DNA of 64,000 nucleotides from Nectonema munidae (GCA_030549495.1 JAUIRK010000292.1:248001-312000); one strand, 5' to 3'. Counted from the stretch's first letter, positions 36,601 to 51,600 are shown. Notes: generated by a model from the sequence alone, not told the origin. Translations and numbers: made by a program.

Positions 36601-39600
36601 TAATAAATTAACTTATTAAATATATTTTCATATTTTTCATTTGTATGAAACAAGTTAACATATCTCATTGAATAGGTCAGTCCCACATAAATTCTCTTAT
36701 TAAAGATAACTTTATTTATTTATTTATTAAAGTTTGGGTATGCCAGATAAAGGAGATTAGTTATTAATCTTTTAAGGTATTTTTAAAAAATTGTCATCTT
36801 TTAAAACTGAAGATGCGATAAAATGGGGTAAAAGAGAATTGAGTAAAAAGAAAAAAAGTAAGGCGAATAAAGAAAGTTCATTGATGAACTTTGTCATGCA
36901 CTCAAAATGTGCAAGCAAGATCATTGATTTGCAAAAGTGGCACTTTTTTCTGACTAGCAAATGCATTTGATTCATTCTGAAACGACAGTGAAGTAATTGT
37001 TTGTTCTGCAAGGAAAAGCTGCAGAGTATTAGTTTTTGCTCGCATTAACATATAAACAACATTTCATGAACAGATCATGAGTTTTACGCTTATAACTGCT
37101 TTGAAGAGCATGTTATGATCGATTTTCTCAATGTTTTTGCCAAATAAATAAAATTGGTATATTTTAATGTTATAAACTATGCCTCAAATCCTGAAAACGA
37201 AGAAAGAGATAAAAAAAATTGTTGTGAAACCAAATTCAATTAGTTATCATAAAGTAATTATGTTTACCATCTTACGTTTCACTGTAATACTTTAATATGC
37301 AACACTTTTAACAAATATCCATTGCTATTATTTAACTTATTTAAAAAAATGTTAATAAAATGTGTTACTTGTTGTCATTTGAGTGGTCATGTTTATATTT
37401 AAATTCAAAACTAAGAAGTTCTTAGCAAGTTCTTGATGCTTAAATTTTTCAAAATTCACAAAAAAGCTTTCTTTCAACTTTATCGAAGAAAATTCACTTA
37501 TCTTATATATATATAAAATCTTTTATGGAGTTCTTATCTTTATTATGCCTTGTTATTTATTGGCAAAAAGGAGAGTATGGTTCATTTAAATTCTATCAGA
37601 AATATAGAACTGAATCTTTTACACTATAAAAAATCTAGTATTTATTAATTGTAAACATTGTTTTTTAAACATCTTCACTAAGTGTCTTATCTTTTGATTA
37701 TATCAGAATCAAAACGTGTTTACGATCTCCGAATAATCAAAAATGCAATATCAATAACCAATTTCTTTTCAAAATTCTTAAACATATTATATATATGCAT
37801 AACAAATTTTACCTTTTTTACTTTTAAAGTAAAGCATGCAAAATTTTTCAATATCATTATTTGAAAGATAAAAAAGATTATTGTTTTGATTATAATAATT
37901 ATTGAGGCAATTTGTGATTGCAAGAATTGGAAAATGTTAATTTTTACATGTAAATACATTAGATCATAAACTTTGGTTTTTAAAGAAGGCGTGTGGTGAA
38001 CAATTTTGGTTATTTCCAAAAAGCGCTTATTTTTAAAAATCTCATGTTAATCTAAACATTTGAGTTGTTAATATAGATTTATAGGAACAAATATGAAAAT
38101 TTGCAATGGATATATGTAGGTAAATAGAACATAAAAATACACTTTCTTATGCAATCATACTCAATGCCTCTAAAAAGAATATTCCATCTCACAAAAAGCC
38201 TATCTTTGATTGAAGGAAATTTTTTCTTGTAGCAATTATTATTCGCTGCTCAGGGGTATTATGAAAAAAGTAGAAATTATGAAAGGAAATTACTGAATTT
38301 TTTCTGGATAAAGACCTTTTTGTTGAATGTGTGAGTTTTGTGCGGCGCTGTTAAGGCTATTTTCGTAAGAGGAGAGAGGATACGAAAAATCCATGGGTTG
38401 AGCATAAGCATACTGTGGACTGCTTCTGAAAGTATAAAAGTCTTTTTTTACTTTTTTTTTTAAAAGAGTGCATCAAATGATAGCGACCAATTAAAAAACA
38501 CTTTTCTCATACAAAAGATTACACATGAATAAAACTTAATGATGCTGCTGACAAGATGCAAGTGGTCAATATGGCGCCTCAGAATGGGATTGTGTTGAAG
38601 TGCGTCAGCAGAGCTTTAAAATAAACACGAATTTGAACAATACAAATAATTACCACGGTAAATACTTGTTCAAACAACTAAGAGTACCTTAGATTGAACA
38701 AGCTTTCAAATGCTGATGATAACAATAAAATCTTGTTTATCATATACACTCAGACAGGCGCATGCATATGCAAAAATGAAAATAAAGCTCTTATGACGTT
38801 TGCATTGTTAGAACACGTAAACTTGAAAAGTAGTCTTCAATGCCTAATCCTAGAATTAGTGTTCTCGAAAAACATAAAAATTTGCTTTGTTTCCTATTCC
38901 CAAGTCATATTTCAAAGTTTCGCACCAACTATTCTCACTACATTGCGTGATTCTTTCCTTTTAACAGCTAATTTTAAACATATGGCTTCAATTATAATGT
39001 GTTTATATGATAGTAAAAATTTAAGAAAGATATTAAAAAATCCCCATTTTCATTAAATAGTATAAATTAGCGTGTTACCTGGTAACTAGTTAGTTAACTA
39101 ACTAATTAACTAACAAAGCAAATAATAAAAATAAACTTTCTAAAATAGTTCTTTGCATTTAAACCCTTTGGATCATTTATATACTAACATATATAAAATG
39201 GTATTGAGGGAAAAATTTTTTAAAGAATGGAGTAAAAGCAATTCTTTTTAAAATTAAAATGCGCCAATCAAAATGAAAGGATGCCCTTATGTGAATTATT
39301 TATTTCAACCAATTTACTCAAGCATGAACTTTTGAATCCATTCATCATTTCACGCCTTAGAATGAAAAGAATAAACTTTGTGAAGATTTGAAAAGCATAG
39401 ACGCGCAACGGAGTAAGACTTAATCAATAATTTTTGCAATAATAAAAATGCAAGCAAAATATATTGAAAACGAAAAATTAATCAGTCATATTTATAAAAT
39501 TAAATAAATTGAAAATAATGAACAGCCTTGTGAGGCATATTTTTTGTAAGATTGAGCAAAACATCGCAAAATGTATTAAAATAAAAGTGAAAAAAACATC

Positions 39601-42600
39601 ACTTTAACTTAACCGTTTCAGGGTTCATTGATATGCAAAGCAAAGTGCATCAATATTGATTTCATTACTATGTTAATTTCACTTCAAATTTTACCGTTAA
39701 ACTTATTTCATTTTTTAACATCAAAATACATTGCGTGTGAATTATAACAAACTTGAAAAAATCAAATATATCATGTCATCATCACATGAGAAATAAATAA
39801 CAAACTAAATAACCAAAATACAATACTTCATAAAACAAGTGAAAAATGTTCTTTCTAATATTTATGACAAAACACTAAAATATCATAGCAAATTGTCTCT
39901 AAAAAGAAGCAATTCTTACAATTAATAAATTAAATTTTCTTCGCTTCTAATTTTAGATTTATTGTGTCGCAGCATAATTTTAAAATCTGAATTCGTGGGT
40001 ATTAAAAAAATTGGGCCATGTATCGCCGAACACAAGTTACAAAAATTTTGGGTTTGATGCATAGCGTTATTTTTACTATAAGTTAGTTTATATATATATT
40101 GGACTTAAAGTGAAATAGGACAAAAAATATAAAAGGAGGATCCAGAAGTTTAAAAAGAATTTAAATATTCACATCATTTTCCACCTCTGTTTCAATGACG
40201 GTGAAGCCTCTTTTAATGTGTAATTTTGTTTCAGAAAACATATATTCTTGTTTTGGTTTTGATATTTTGTTTTTGTGCAAAGCCCCTCCCCTCTTGTCAC
40301 CCTTATCGAAGTGCCTGTACCCGCATATACCCACCTTTAAAGTTTGTTCGATATCAACTCCACAAAGTTTTTGAATGTTTCAAACCTAATCACTGAATAG
40401 CGGTAATTGTCGGTACCTGCTACACTCACCATGCAAGACATTTATACAAATAATAGACTCTTTAATCATTTTTGTAAACAGGAATGCACATTTTTCGTAA
40501 CGCGGATAAATGCTTCGAAAGAGTATCTTGTACAAGTCTATTTAATCAAGTAGTTATTTAGAGTTAGCTGAAGCATTTTTTCCTCTCTTTTTTTCAAGTA
40601 GCTCTGTGTAATCTTTCATGTTATTAATGTCGTAGTGAGGTTGTCCAGGCGCCTTCTTCTAAACCACAAGGTCTTATTTTCGAATTCAGCACCAAATCTT
40701 CTTTGACCATAGTTCGACACAGGTGGTGAAATAGTGACTTCTTTATGAAAACATCCTAACGTACCTTTACATTTAGATTTAGTCGCAGTTCGGTGCTTCT
40801 TTCAAAATTCGAGTAAATGAAATTAGCGTTAGATCAAACCCCGTGCTGTTCAAAACCGCGCTCGTTATTCAAGGTATTGCTGTAATAGGTCTTTTATATG
40901 ACTTTATTTTTTGCTCAAAAAACATATTACCTCACTTTTTTCTCGTTACACAATCAAAATTGCAAATACCTTATCAATTTTTTGCTTAATTTTAGGGTGT
41001 GAAATGATGCACGCGAAATAAAATTTACCACAACCATTATTTACTTCATTGAAATATTTTTGTGATTTGTAAAATGAAGGAATTCAATCGAATATATTTC
41101 TCTAAAAAATTATTTTAGAAGAAAAAGAAAAAAAAGAAGAAGATTTATTAATTATATTTGTCATTTAAATTAATAATACAATAAAAAAATAGTATGAGAA
41201 AAAAAATAAAAACTAAGATTTAACCGTAGAATAACTACTGCACAAAAAGTCAGAAATGCGCGCTATATGGCAGGTATATTAATTGTATAAAAATTATTTT
41301 AGGTTAATGTATAGATTCAAAAATGAAGTTAGCGTAATGTAATCTCTCCCTCAAAAAAGAATTGTTTTTTGGCGTGAAAAATTTTATATAGCCTAATAAG
41401 AAGAGCATATACCGTATATATTATATTGCTTGATAAAAAGAGTGCGGAATTTGACACTTTAAAAATAGGTTGCACAAAAAATAAAGATACTCACTTCATT
41501 AAGAAATTTTTAAGAGATAGGTTGATTTCGGGAAATGGCATAATAAACGGATGAAACAATGGGAAAAAGGGTGTCACCAAAGTCCTTCTCTACGACCAAT
41601 ATGGTAAAAAAAAAAAGGGAATGATTGTGTTGAAAGGGAGAAAGATATGATTGGTATATCTCTGAATATAAAGCGCTCTTTGTATCCTGGACGTCAGTAA
41701 AGGGCTGAGCATTGTGACATAATCATTAAGGAGAAAATATGTAAATGTTATCCCCATCATATTGAATTCAACACCCAGCAAAAAAGAGCACCTACTGCCA
41801 CCTATTATACACATCTCATCTCACTATATATATAGTGCCTATACATTTTTTACTATTGTTGTCTTTACAATGATTTCTATATACAAAGGTTCATTCATTG
41901 ATAATAATATAATTATAATTTTGAAAATGGCATAATGAATAACGGATCTTTAGCGTTTCATGGAGGCAAATCAATATGCTGATAAAAAAGACTAAAAGAT
42001 TTTCGGGTTGTACGATTCTACAATTTCAAAAATGGTCTCTTAACAAGACGTCAATAGAAAGAAGTTCCTTGATTTTTTCATTAAAATTTCAATAGAAAAT
42101 TTAAAAAACTTCAAAATTTAAATACTCTCCAAAATTAGCAAATTAGGAATGTGACATAAAATGTTGGCTACTAGTGCCGGTAGTGAGAGAAGTTATGTTA
42201 TGCTTAGATGGATTTCAAACCTTCTTTTGTTTATGATATTGAGATGTTAAACAGTGAATTAAACAGAAATAATAAAAATAAATAAATTCTATACTTTTTA
42301 TATTTTTATTATTATTTAATTAACTAAAAAGTTAATTATTATTTTTTGATTGGAAGAGGAAAAAATGAAAAGTTTATAGGTATGAATATCAATTAAAAAT
42401 AATCAATATAGAAATTTTGGCATACATGTTTTTACATGAGTTTATCTCTGAATTTGTAAAAAAATAACTTAAAATACACTAGTACTAATTGTATACACCT
42501 TTTAAAACTCTACGGGGGAAAATTACAGTTAGAAAATTGACGCACAGGTAATCACTCATTTTGAGAGTGTGGGTGAGAGCGGTTAACATTTTACAGGTGT

Positions 42601-45600
42601 AGGAATGTGGGAGAAAGAGGGGGGGGTACTCATGAAGGACGCCTTTCTGAACATAAAAAATTTTTAGTAGACGATGTTGTTTTTTACTGATTTACATTTC
42701 GAAAGATGTCAAATTAATTGAAAGATACAGTGTAGTATGATTCAGAATATTTAGATGTAATTTTTTTGTGAAAAGATATGTGTTTTACTGTATAGTTGAT
42801 GAAATGCAGTGTTTGTATCATAATATATCATTGTTCTTACAATTATTAAATTAATTCCAGTGTGCAAATCTTGAAACCTTGATTATAAATTCGGTAAATA
42901 AATATAGCATATTTTGGACGCAAGTTGGTGGTAGGCTGTTGTAATATGGAAAGTGGGTATTATAACGCATGGTTTGGTTCTTTCATTTGCAAAGCCAGTA
43001 ATTGAGACAAAATTGCTGAAAAGAATGCTCAACACAGAACTAATCCAAGCATAGCAAATTCACACACAATCATCATAAGCACCTATACTTAGCATTCACT
43101 TCAAAATGCCTAAAGTTCAGAAGGAAAACTCACCAGCATACAAATTGCATCCGCTTTACACTGACAGATCTTGGAAATTGTGTGGCATCAAAGCACATTG
43201 AAAGAAAAGATGGCGGAAAAATGAATACCTGTAAAATATTCAGCGATGAACACATTGACTACATTATCATTACTTATTATTGTTACATTATCAAGGAGGT
43301 ACAAAAATGGTATTATAAAAAAGAAAATTCTTTATATCTTACAAAAAAATATAATGAAATACTTTGCAAATAAAGGATGAGTTTTTATACTAAAAAAACA
43401 AATAAATAATCAAAGTTGAGCTAATTTTTTTCAAACTTATTAAGTTAAATGAAAAAACACCATTTTTCTAAATCATCTTGAATTACGTTATTACGATAAA
43501 AACCAGAATACAATGAAAATCGGGTCATCTGATAGCCGTAGTATAAACTCAAGTTCAGAAATGTATCAAATTTCGGACAGGTTAGGGTTTTGATGAATAA
43601 AGTGCTTGACGGGTAAAAGGGTCTCGTTAGAATTGCAATGAGTTTTGAATTATATGAATGAAAGAAGTACTCCTTTGAAAGTGTTGAGATGGCGTTTAAA
43701 ATAGCGAAATTTCAACCAGGGGACATTACATTCAGCACGCAGACAGCTTTTTATATATTGTTTTCATTTTTATTAAAAAAATTAAAAAAAATATTTTGCT
43801 TAAAAAGTACCAGAAGCTTGCTACTGCACACTGCAATATTAAAACTAACAATGTGTTTATTTTCAATTTCACTTCCCTCTGCAATATTGATTCTATTATG
43901 GCAAATTTAAACTCAAGTTGGGAAAAAATTGTTAAACATCAAAATTAATTCACCTATCATCAGTGGTCTATGCAATATCGGTAGGCCACGACCGGTCTAA
44001 CACTATCAAAAAGCCGCTTGAAAATGCTTCTTCTTTAATTTGTTTTACTGATTCAAAATAGTTAACTGGCTATCTAACAAACTAAGCAAATTGCTTCATT
44101 ATAATTAAATTTGCTAAATCTGAAATAAGATAAATTTAATATAAGAAATGAAATTAAAATAAATTATGCTGAAAATTGCTATAAACAATATATAGATAGA
44201 TAAAGTAAACATTTCGCCCTAAAATTGTCAAAGTTAGCACAGAGTAGAACGCGTAAACTCAGCTTTAAAACATATCAAACGAGCATCGAGGAGTTCTATG
44301 GGAGAAGAAAGATTAAATGCACTTCTTCTTCTTTATGTATGCCAGGACATCAGCATTGACGTCGAATCAGTCGTTGAAATGTATGCCAGGCAGCAGCCAC
44401 GAAGAATGCTTCTTATCAATCCTTTAGCAGAGAAATAACTATCCAGATTTTTTTAATTAATTAATTTTTTATGTGATTTAAGCAATAAACTACAATTCAA
44501 GACCCCTGCCTCCTTTACTTAATTACTTGTTCTACCTAATAATGCTAATAAGGTTATTTACATATCGATCAACTGAATGAGGCTTTGACCCCTGGGCCCC
44601 CACCAGGGCTTTGCGCTGTGTTCAAACAAAAGTTATCATAACTCTGTATATTTAAAAGGTAAAATATTTTATTGGAATATTGAATAGAGCACATTTCATG
44701 GGATCATGGAAAAAAGTAAACTTTATCAGCAAACAACAGTTCCAAAAACACGATCTATTCTACATACTTAGAAATGAAAAAAACGGAATACAATCGACTT
44801 CCACTAATGTACAACCATGTTTTAAATTGTACATGCAAATTTGCCTACCCTGAGTGACCCTAGAAATTTGTGACGTTTTAACATGACAAGAATATGGGAA
44901 AATGTATAGTATTGTCTTACACGAAGAACAAAGGATCAGATTGATGATGCATTAGAATAAAAAATAATGATAGCGATTTCAATTCATGAAAGATTATCTA
45001 ATCAATAGGTTGAAAGACAAATAAAAAAAATGAGCGGTGTTGCGGTGCTTCTCTGTCGAATTTCACAAAAGGCTCTCTCTCTCTCTCTCTCTCTTTGTGA
45101 CAAGGAGAGCTTGGACAGTGTGAAGAGAAGTGGCTCAGATCATTCAAACTTTGTCAATTAGCAGCAAAACGTTTTTCGTAGTCATTTTAGTTGTCATTTT
45201 TCACATTTAAGTCGGCGCTAACAATTTAATGAAAGGATAAAAAAGAAAATGGGAAAACTGAATTAAAAGAAAGCACAAACTTGACATCAAATAAAGTTTA
45301 CGTAGGGTATGGATGAAGGATGATGTTTACTTTTAACGGTATTATCTTACGCTCGACCTAATTAGTTATTGACAGAAATGTGAAACCATGACTTTTATAT
45401 AATATTTACGAAACATGATACGCAAGCAAGAAAGAAATAACAAAAGAAAGGAAATTTAAACGTAAATAGAAGCTTTTAAAAAGTGATAGAGTGTGAGTGT
45501 AAAGTGGAGCTAAAAGAAAGAAATCGTCATTCAGCGTAGAGTATCAGAAAATTAAAAACGATACAAACGTCTTTATACTTACCCTAGTTATACTTACACA

Positions 45601-48600
45601 TATATACTAACGCTGTTCTTATACTACAATATATCTGCTGTATAAATGAGCGGCTAAGAAGCCTACTATACCATAAAAAAATAGAGAAATGAACAGAGTA
45701 ATCCTAAAAATATGATGAAAAAATTAAAGGATAATTTGTCACTTTTTAAATAGTGCTCAAAAGAGTGCCACACATCAAATGTCAGTCACTTTGTTATTGG
45801 TTAGTTAATGAGTTAGTTAGTTGATTGATTAGTTATTTAAGTAGATTTTCACCTAGTTAGCTCGTTGATTAGTTAGCTATCTTTTAATTTTCGCCATTTT
45901 TATTACTCTTTTGATTTGTCACATGTTGAAATTTTTGTCACCCTTTTGAATTTTTTGTCACTTCTTTTTTAAGGTAACTCATTTAATTTGTCCCTCTTTT
46001 GAGCTGCTCCCAAATTTTAAATGAAATTCAAGGTGTTAATATACAATGATATCTTGACTAAACCAGGTATAGTTTATTAATATATTCTAGTTAGTACTAG
46101 ATGAATTAATGGCATCAAAACACAAGCCCTTTGATATTACCGCTACACCTATGAAATAGAATGCTTTGAATTTATCAAAATGATTAATTTTGGAAGACCA
46201 ATGCTTGAAAGGTTCAAAAATGAAGATAGGATTTAATGGAGTAAACAATTTTGATTGTGATTTTAAATACCTCTATTTAGATTTAATCTAACGCATCACT
46301 TATTTTTAGAAAATGATAAATTTGGAAAAATCGCAAAAACCTCAAAGTTTAAGATAAAAAAAGCTGTTTTTGCATGTCAACAAGAATCATAATTCCATTG
46401 AATACAACTGCGTTTTGAAATATATAAAAAGCATTATATTTTGTGCACTTTAATTAAAGAAAAGTTTTAGTTTTTTTAATCAAACTAGACACATTCAATT
46501 TTTTTGTGATAAAGTGTCATATATTTTAGCATTTAACAAGGCCACTTAGCTTATGAATTTACCACAAACCACTCTCAATAGTTGGACCGGACACTAACCT
46601 TTATAAAAACTGTAGACTTAAAGTTGCTTGTTGAATAAAATTTTTTTATTACTCTCATCGTATCAAGTCTGTATTTTATTTTTTTATTTGATTACTTATT
46701 CAAATATATTTTAAAAAAATCTGTGGTCCATGATAAATATGTGTCAAAGTTTGGGTCCATGAATGAAAAAGGTCAATGAAAACTTTAGTGTTCCGAACAA
46801 ATTTTTATTAGCTTTAAGATCCACTCTTAATTGCAAAAAAATTAAAATCATTGATGAAATAGAATTAAAAAATAAGATAGAACTTAAACTGGTATATATA
46901 AACAGTTAAAAGGTTGAAAAACGGAGGCAACTGTGGTGTTCTCGCTTTTGTCTAGCTAAATGTAAATGATATACGAGACAAGAGAGGCAATTTGTGCAAC
47001 AATGGGAAATTTTGAGCTGGAACATAAAAATTTTCTTCCAAAAATCTAAACTTTAGATATTTTACTGGACCAGTCTTGATGATGGAGAATTATAAATACT
47101 TTCATAAAAAAAACTAAGCAACTAATTGACATTTTGGAGAAAAATGGCCATGTTACATGGGACCATTACTTTTAAAAGGAGTACAACTTAGATGGTTATT
47201 GTTCAAAAGTGCTAATAGAAGCTATGATCTTCAAAATATCCAAAATATGTTCACTAAGAATCATGATATCAGATTTTTAAAAAGCTTAAAAATTCAGGCC
47301 TTTTTTATGCAGAATCTCTGTTTATAAATCAATTTATTTATAGACCAACTTATTTGCAAAGTAAAGTAGCTTAATGCTGTATCACACTTTTACTGAATAG
47401 GAACGGCTGGCCTTCTAATTTTGTTTGTCAATCGAGATGAAAGATAAAGTTGTTAGAGTGAAATGAGGCGTTGGGATTGTTATTCAAGGAACCCTTCCTC
47501 AGGTCACAACAATCCTCATTCCTTTGTCTGAATGTGAAACACTAGTACTCCTTTTATGAGAAAGTGTTAACGCATCACACTCAAAAACTTACTTACCACA
47601 ACACAATGCCTTGACAAAGGAGCCCTCTGTTAATGAAATGGGGGGGGGGGGGGGGGTAGAGAGGTTTCACAAAAAGGGTTAAACAACTTTAAGTAGTTAA
47701 ATCACTAAGTTTTGGTAACATACGGTACAAAAGACATCATTAGGGATAGCCTCCAATTTATGACACCCAAAGCACATTAAGATTAAAACTTTCTGCAACG
47801 AAAATAACAGGTGTGTAATCGCAATTCAAGCCTCGAGCCCTTGATATCGATAACTTGAATGAAGTGGCGAAACTAAGGATAATTCATCATCAAACCTATT
47901 AATCCTATGTTAATAACAATACTGTTTACAGCTAGAAAAAAAGAATATTTATATATCATATAATCAATATGTGATTCACTTGATTTTACCCAAACATAGG
48001 AAATTTTTTCGAAAAAATAAGAAGTCGGCCACAACTAAAAAGAGATGTCGGTACATTTTTATCTTGAAAAAGGGAAAATTAAGTTAACTAGTTAGTAAGT
48101 TAGTTAACCGGATTTCAGTTAATGAGCTAAGTAACTAAATAACTGGCGAAATCTTGTATTCTTACTCTTCGTATACATTCCTCCTTCTTCTTGATCTTTT
48201 TGGGGCTAGTTGGATAACTGTGAACAATAAAATAAAAATGGTCTGTTTAAGTTATACAAAACTAATTGAAAAACTATTAGTTTTCAAAAAACAGGCCTTT
48301 AACCTTTTCAGGAGCAGTGTGGACCAGGCGGGCGCAGACGTTCGCTAAGATTGCTCTATATCTGCGTTAAATATAATTGAATTTATATTGAAAAGAATGC
48401 AGAAGTTTAGTTTTATAAAATTTTGATCATTAAACAAAGAGTAAATTGATTATCTTTTATTCTTTTGAAAAAAGTTCAACCCAAAAAAAGAGAAACATAA
48501 TCTTACTTTCGTTTTCTCTTGAAAAGTTTGAATTTAATGAATTGGATGATCCCCATCTCCTCAAAGTCGAGCATGGACGTGGAAAAGGAAGAATTTGAGT

Positions 48601-51600
48601 TAGACTTGAATCCGGTCTCGCAATGTCCCACACATTTTTCGTGAACGATGGGGTGTGAATAAAGGTGAGGGTGCTGTTTGTTGTTGTAGTATTTTTCAAA
48701 GCGAAAACTACCAATTCCAAGATCACACATTTCACTGATTCTCGAAATAAAAGGGACTGGCGAAAAATAATTGGAAGAAGGGTGTTTCAGGGAAAGAGGT
48801 GAGCGATTGTGAAGATGATGACGGTGATGGTGATATCTTTACTTTTAAAAAATGATTCAACTCCAGCATATAATTTAAAATGAGTTGTGACTTGTTGCAT
48901 ACGTAATTATAACAAAGTGACAATAACGCGAGTAATAATAATCATCTCCACCACCATAATTATGATATTCTACAAGTTATTGTTATCACCTAATTTTATT
49001 GGCTGAAAAGTGTTAGCTTTTCTTTCTTTCAAAGGTGGTGAGGCAGGCAGGTAGGTGGGTTGGTTGGTTGGTTGGTTGGTGGTAGGTTGGTAGTTATTCT
49101 TCATTGCTTAGAAGTGTAGATTGCAAAAAATAAGCAGCTACTTATAAAAAGACATAATTACACCCTTGTGCTTTCAAACAAACCACTAAAATTACATACG
49201 ATACAGCATCAGCCAATCACGATACAGCATCGCCAAACTTGATGTATCATGCGAGATGGAGCATTATTTTTATTATTATCTGTGGAAAGTAAATCGGAGT
49301 GAGAAAACGTGATTCAGTATAGGAACTGTAGTGTACGGTGTGTGTGGGTGTACATTTGTAAACAGTCTTGTGTGTGTACTGGACTTGCTTCACACTAAGA
49401 GGATTATCTGGGCGATATTCGCAAAGCGAAAAGATTAATTACTTCGGCCTCAATCAAAGGACGCATATAACACCTCATCTAATAAGATTTCGATTTAAAG
49501 AACTCTCTTTACATCACGTATTTTTAGGAAGAAAGGGACCACATATGCTTGAGAGGTTGTTAGGCTGTGCGCCACTTTGCAGCTCTTCATACACGAATGC
49601 TAAGGGCTCTTCAAGTATTCCTACTTTGTGTGTGGGGACTAGTCTAACATTTCGCATAGCCGAATGCAAAGAACTTTCTTTGTAGTTAGCGGGTAAGGTG
49701 GGTTATGAAGGGTTTGAAGAGGCGCTACTTTGAAATGTTTAAGTGTTTTCGAGCAAGCTATTTTCAATTTGAAATCCCTGTGTTTTTCATATCACCATTT
49801 GAAGTTGAGCATAATTATTTCTAAGAAATTTTATTTTCGGAAAAGTGCTGAGTGATTGTAATGTCAATATCTCCTCAATACCTCTGAGATCCATCCGTAG
49901 ATTTCCTTCTAATCCATACTCGCATTATTGAGGTGAATACAAATAGTTAGAGGGATAAAATATTTTATGAATATTGTCGTGCATTATATAAAAGGTATAG
50001 AAATTACAACACCAATATAACGTTTATTAAGATTGATGTAGATAGAAGGGAGATAAAAAATAATATATTTTTGTTTTTAGCACAAGCATATACCCAGGAC
50101 CGTATCAAGGGGGAGGGCAGTGGGGGCAATTACCCCGAGGCGCCACATCTAGGGGGCACCATTTCATTGCCACCGACGTCAACGCAGCAGAGCTTGAGAT
50201 GGAAATTGAGGACATTGAAATGTTTTTGAAACCTCGCAATGAAAAACCGGCAAACGCTATGGAGTTACTTGGTTTCCTGTCCTCGTACTCAGGACTCTGT
50301 CCAAATGTACAAGTGGCTCTGAGGATCATGCTGACAATTGGAACTTCTATTGCATCGTGTGAAAGGTCATTCAGCAAGCTAAAACTTATTAAGTCCTACC
50401 TAAGGCGCACTATGGGGCAAGCCCGCCTCCAAAGCCTGACTCTTATGAGCATTGAGAAAGAAGTTCTCGATTGTGTTGATTTTGACGAAGTCATCGATAA
50501 TTTTGCTGCTGCTAAAACACGAAAAATAAACATCTAATGGAAATTGTCTTTGACTCAGTCAGTATATATCTGAATCATGTGGTGTAATAAAAATATGAGC
50601 ATTTTTTTTCTAAATCACTTTTTAAGCCAGAATGGGGTGGGGATGAGTGAGAAAAGAAAGATCAAGGGGTGAAGGGCTCCATTCAGGACCTTTGCCCTGG
50701 GGCGCCACGATCCCTTCATACACCCCTGCATATACCAAAGAAGGGTAGTTATGTTTTTCATTCTATGAAAAGCATATATATTTTTACTATCGTAGGGCGA
50801 ATTAGGAGCATATTTAAGTCCAGGAGGGGCATACATGAGGGTATTTAAAATGTGTAAAAATAACATATAAAAAGGCACATCTTTCATAGCAAAATCTTAA
50901 AAGTCAACTTTTATGAGTGATTACGAATGAATTCTTTCGTAAATATGTCAAATTTACCGATTTAATTCACTTAGAGACATAATTTTGACTTAAAAATTGA
51001 ATAGTGAGTGTTCAAAACATCGCTCTATCAAAAACACTGAACAAAAGAAAAACGTTTGAAAAGTACACGAAACAAGCCATATTATATCCTCATAATAAAT
51101 AGAGGAAAAGCTACCGTTTTACGGTGAATGCACTAGATGCCAGTATAGGGCGGACCATACTTGGGCGCGTAATGCCAGACCCGCACATAAATTGCGCGGG
51201 CAGTCATTTGTTTAAAACTTACTGCGGGCCAGAGTGGGTTCAATATTAGTACGGTGGGTTATTGCGGGTTAACTTGTAAAGTTGCGGGTATTATCATTTA
51301 TAAGATATTCTTTCATATCTGATTGTATAAAGACAGACATATTACGAGAGCGTAACTTAAGTCTTGCTGGCCATCTTATTTCTGGAACATGGGCTTTAAA
51401 AAAACAAAACCGTCAATGATATTTTGTTATAAAAAATTAAATTTTGTTTTAAATCTAACATCATAAAAATTAAATATATAAAAATATATGTTCTTTATCA
51501 AAAGAAACAGTTGTATGGTAAGTTGGGAGGTTGAGGGCCTGAATTTAAAATTGAAGGTTTGGTAGAAGTTTATTACGGTTTGGAGGGGATTTAAAATTTT

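Larger units (their letters stand above)
38426..48506 (-). other. Long teneurin intron between exons 4 and 3
   Basis: About 10 kb. It contains a hAT remnant (44238-44625), a (CT)n run at 45073-45094, a G tract at 47640-47656 and several TTAG-rich clusters (39080, 45797, 48085). A 120-codon open frame at 38694-39056 (+) shows no recognised similarity. Otherwise A/T-rich. Confidence 0.5.
50063..50860. repeat. Dispersed repeat, copy interrupted by the hAT
   Basis: GGGTAGTTATGTTTTTCATT and AATTAGGAGCATATTTAAGT flank the hAT on the right, and TTTTTGTTTTTAGCACAA on the left. All are contiguous at 52085-52222. Confidence 0.8.

Noticed and set aside
38694-39056. 120-codon plus-strand open frame in the long intron
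   Set aside because: No recognised similarity, no splice or promoter context; possible by chance over this length of intron.
40185-40235. Minus-strand coding-like stretch KRGFTVIETEVENDVNI
   Set aside because: Poor acceptor, no phase-compatible donor for teneurin, too short to support a gene.
41590-41814. 74-codon minus-strand open frame in a slightly GC-richer segment
   Set aside because: No homology and no phase-compatible splice sites with the flanking teneurin exons.
48457-48735. Second open frame over teneurin exon 3 (MKCVILELVVFAL)
   Set aside because: Its phase leads to a stop in the membrane exon; the other frame fits both neighbours.
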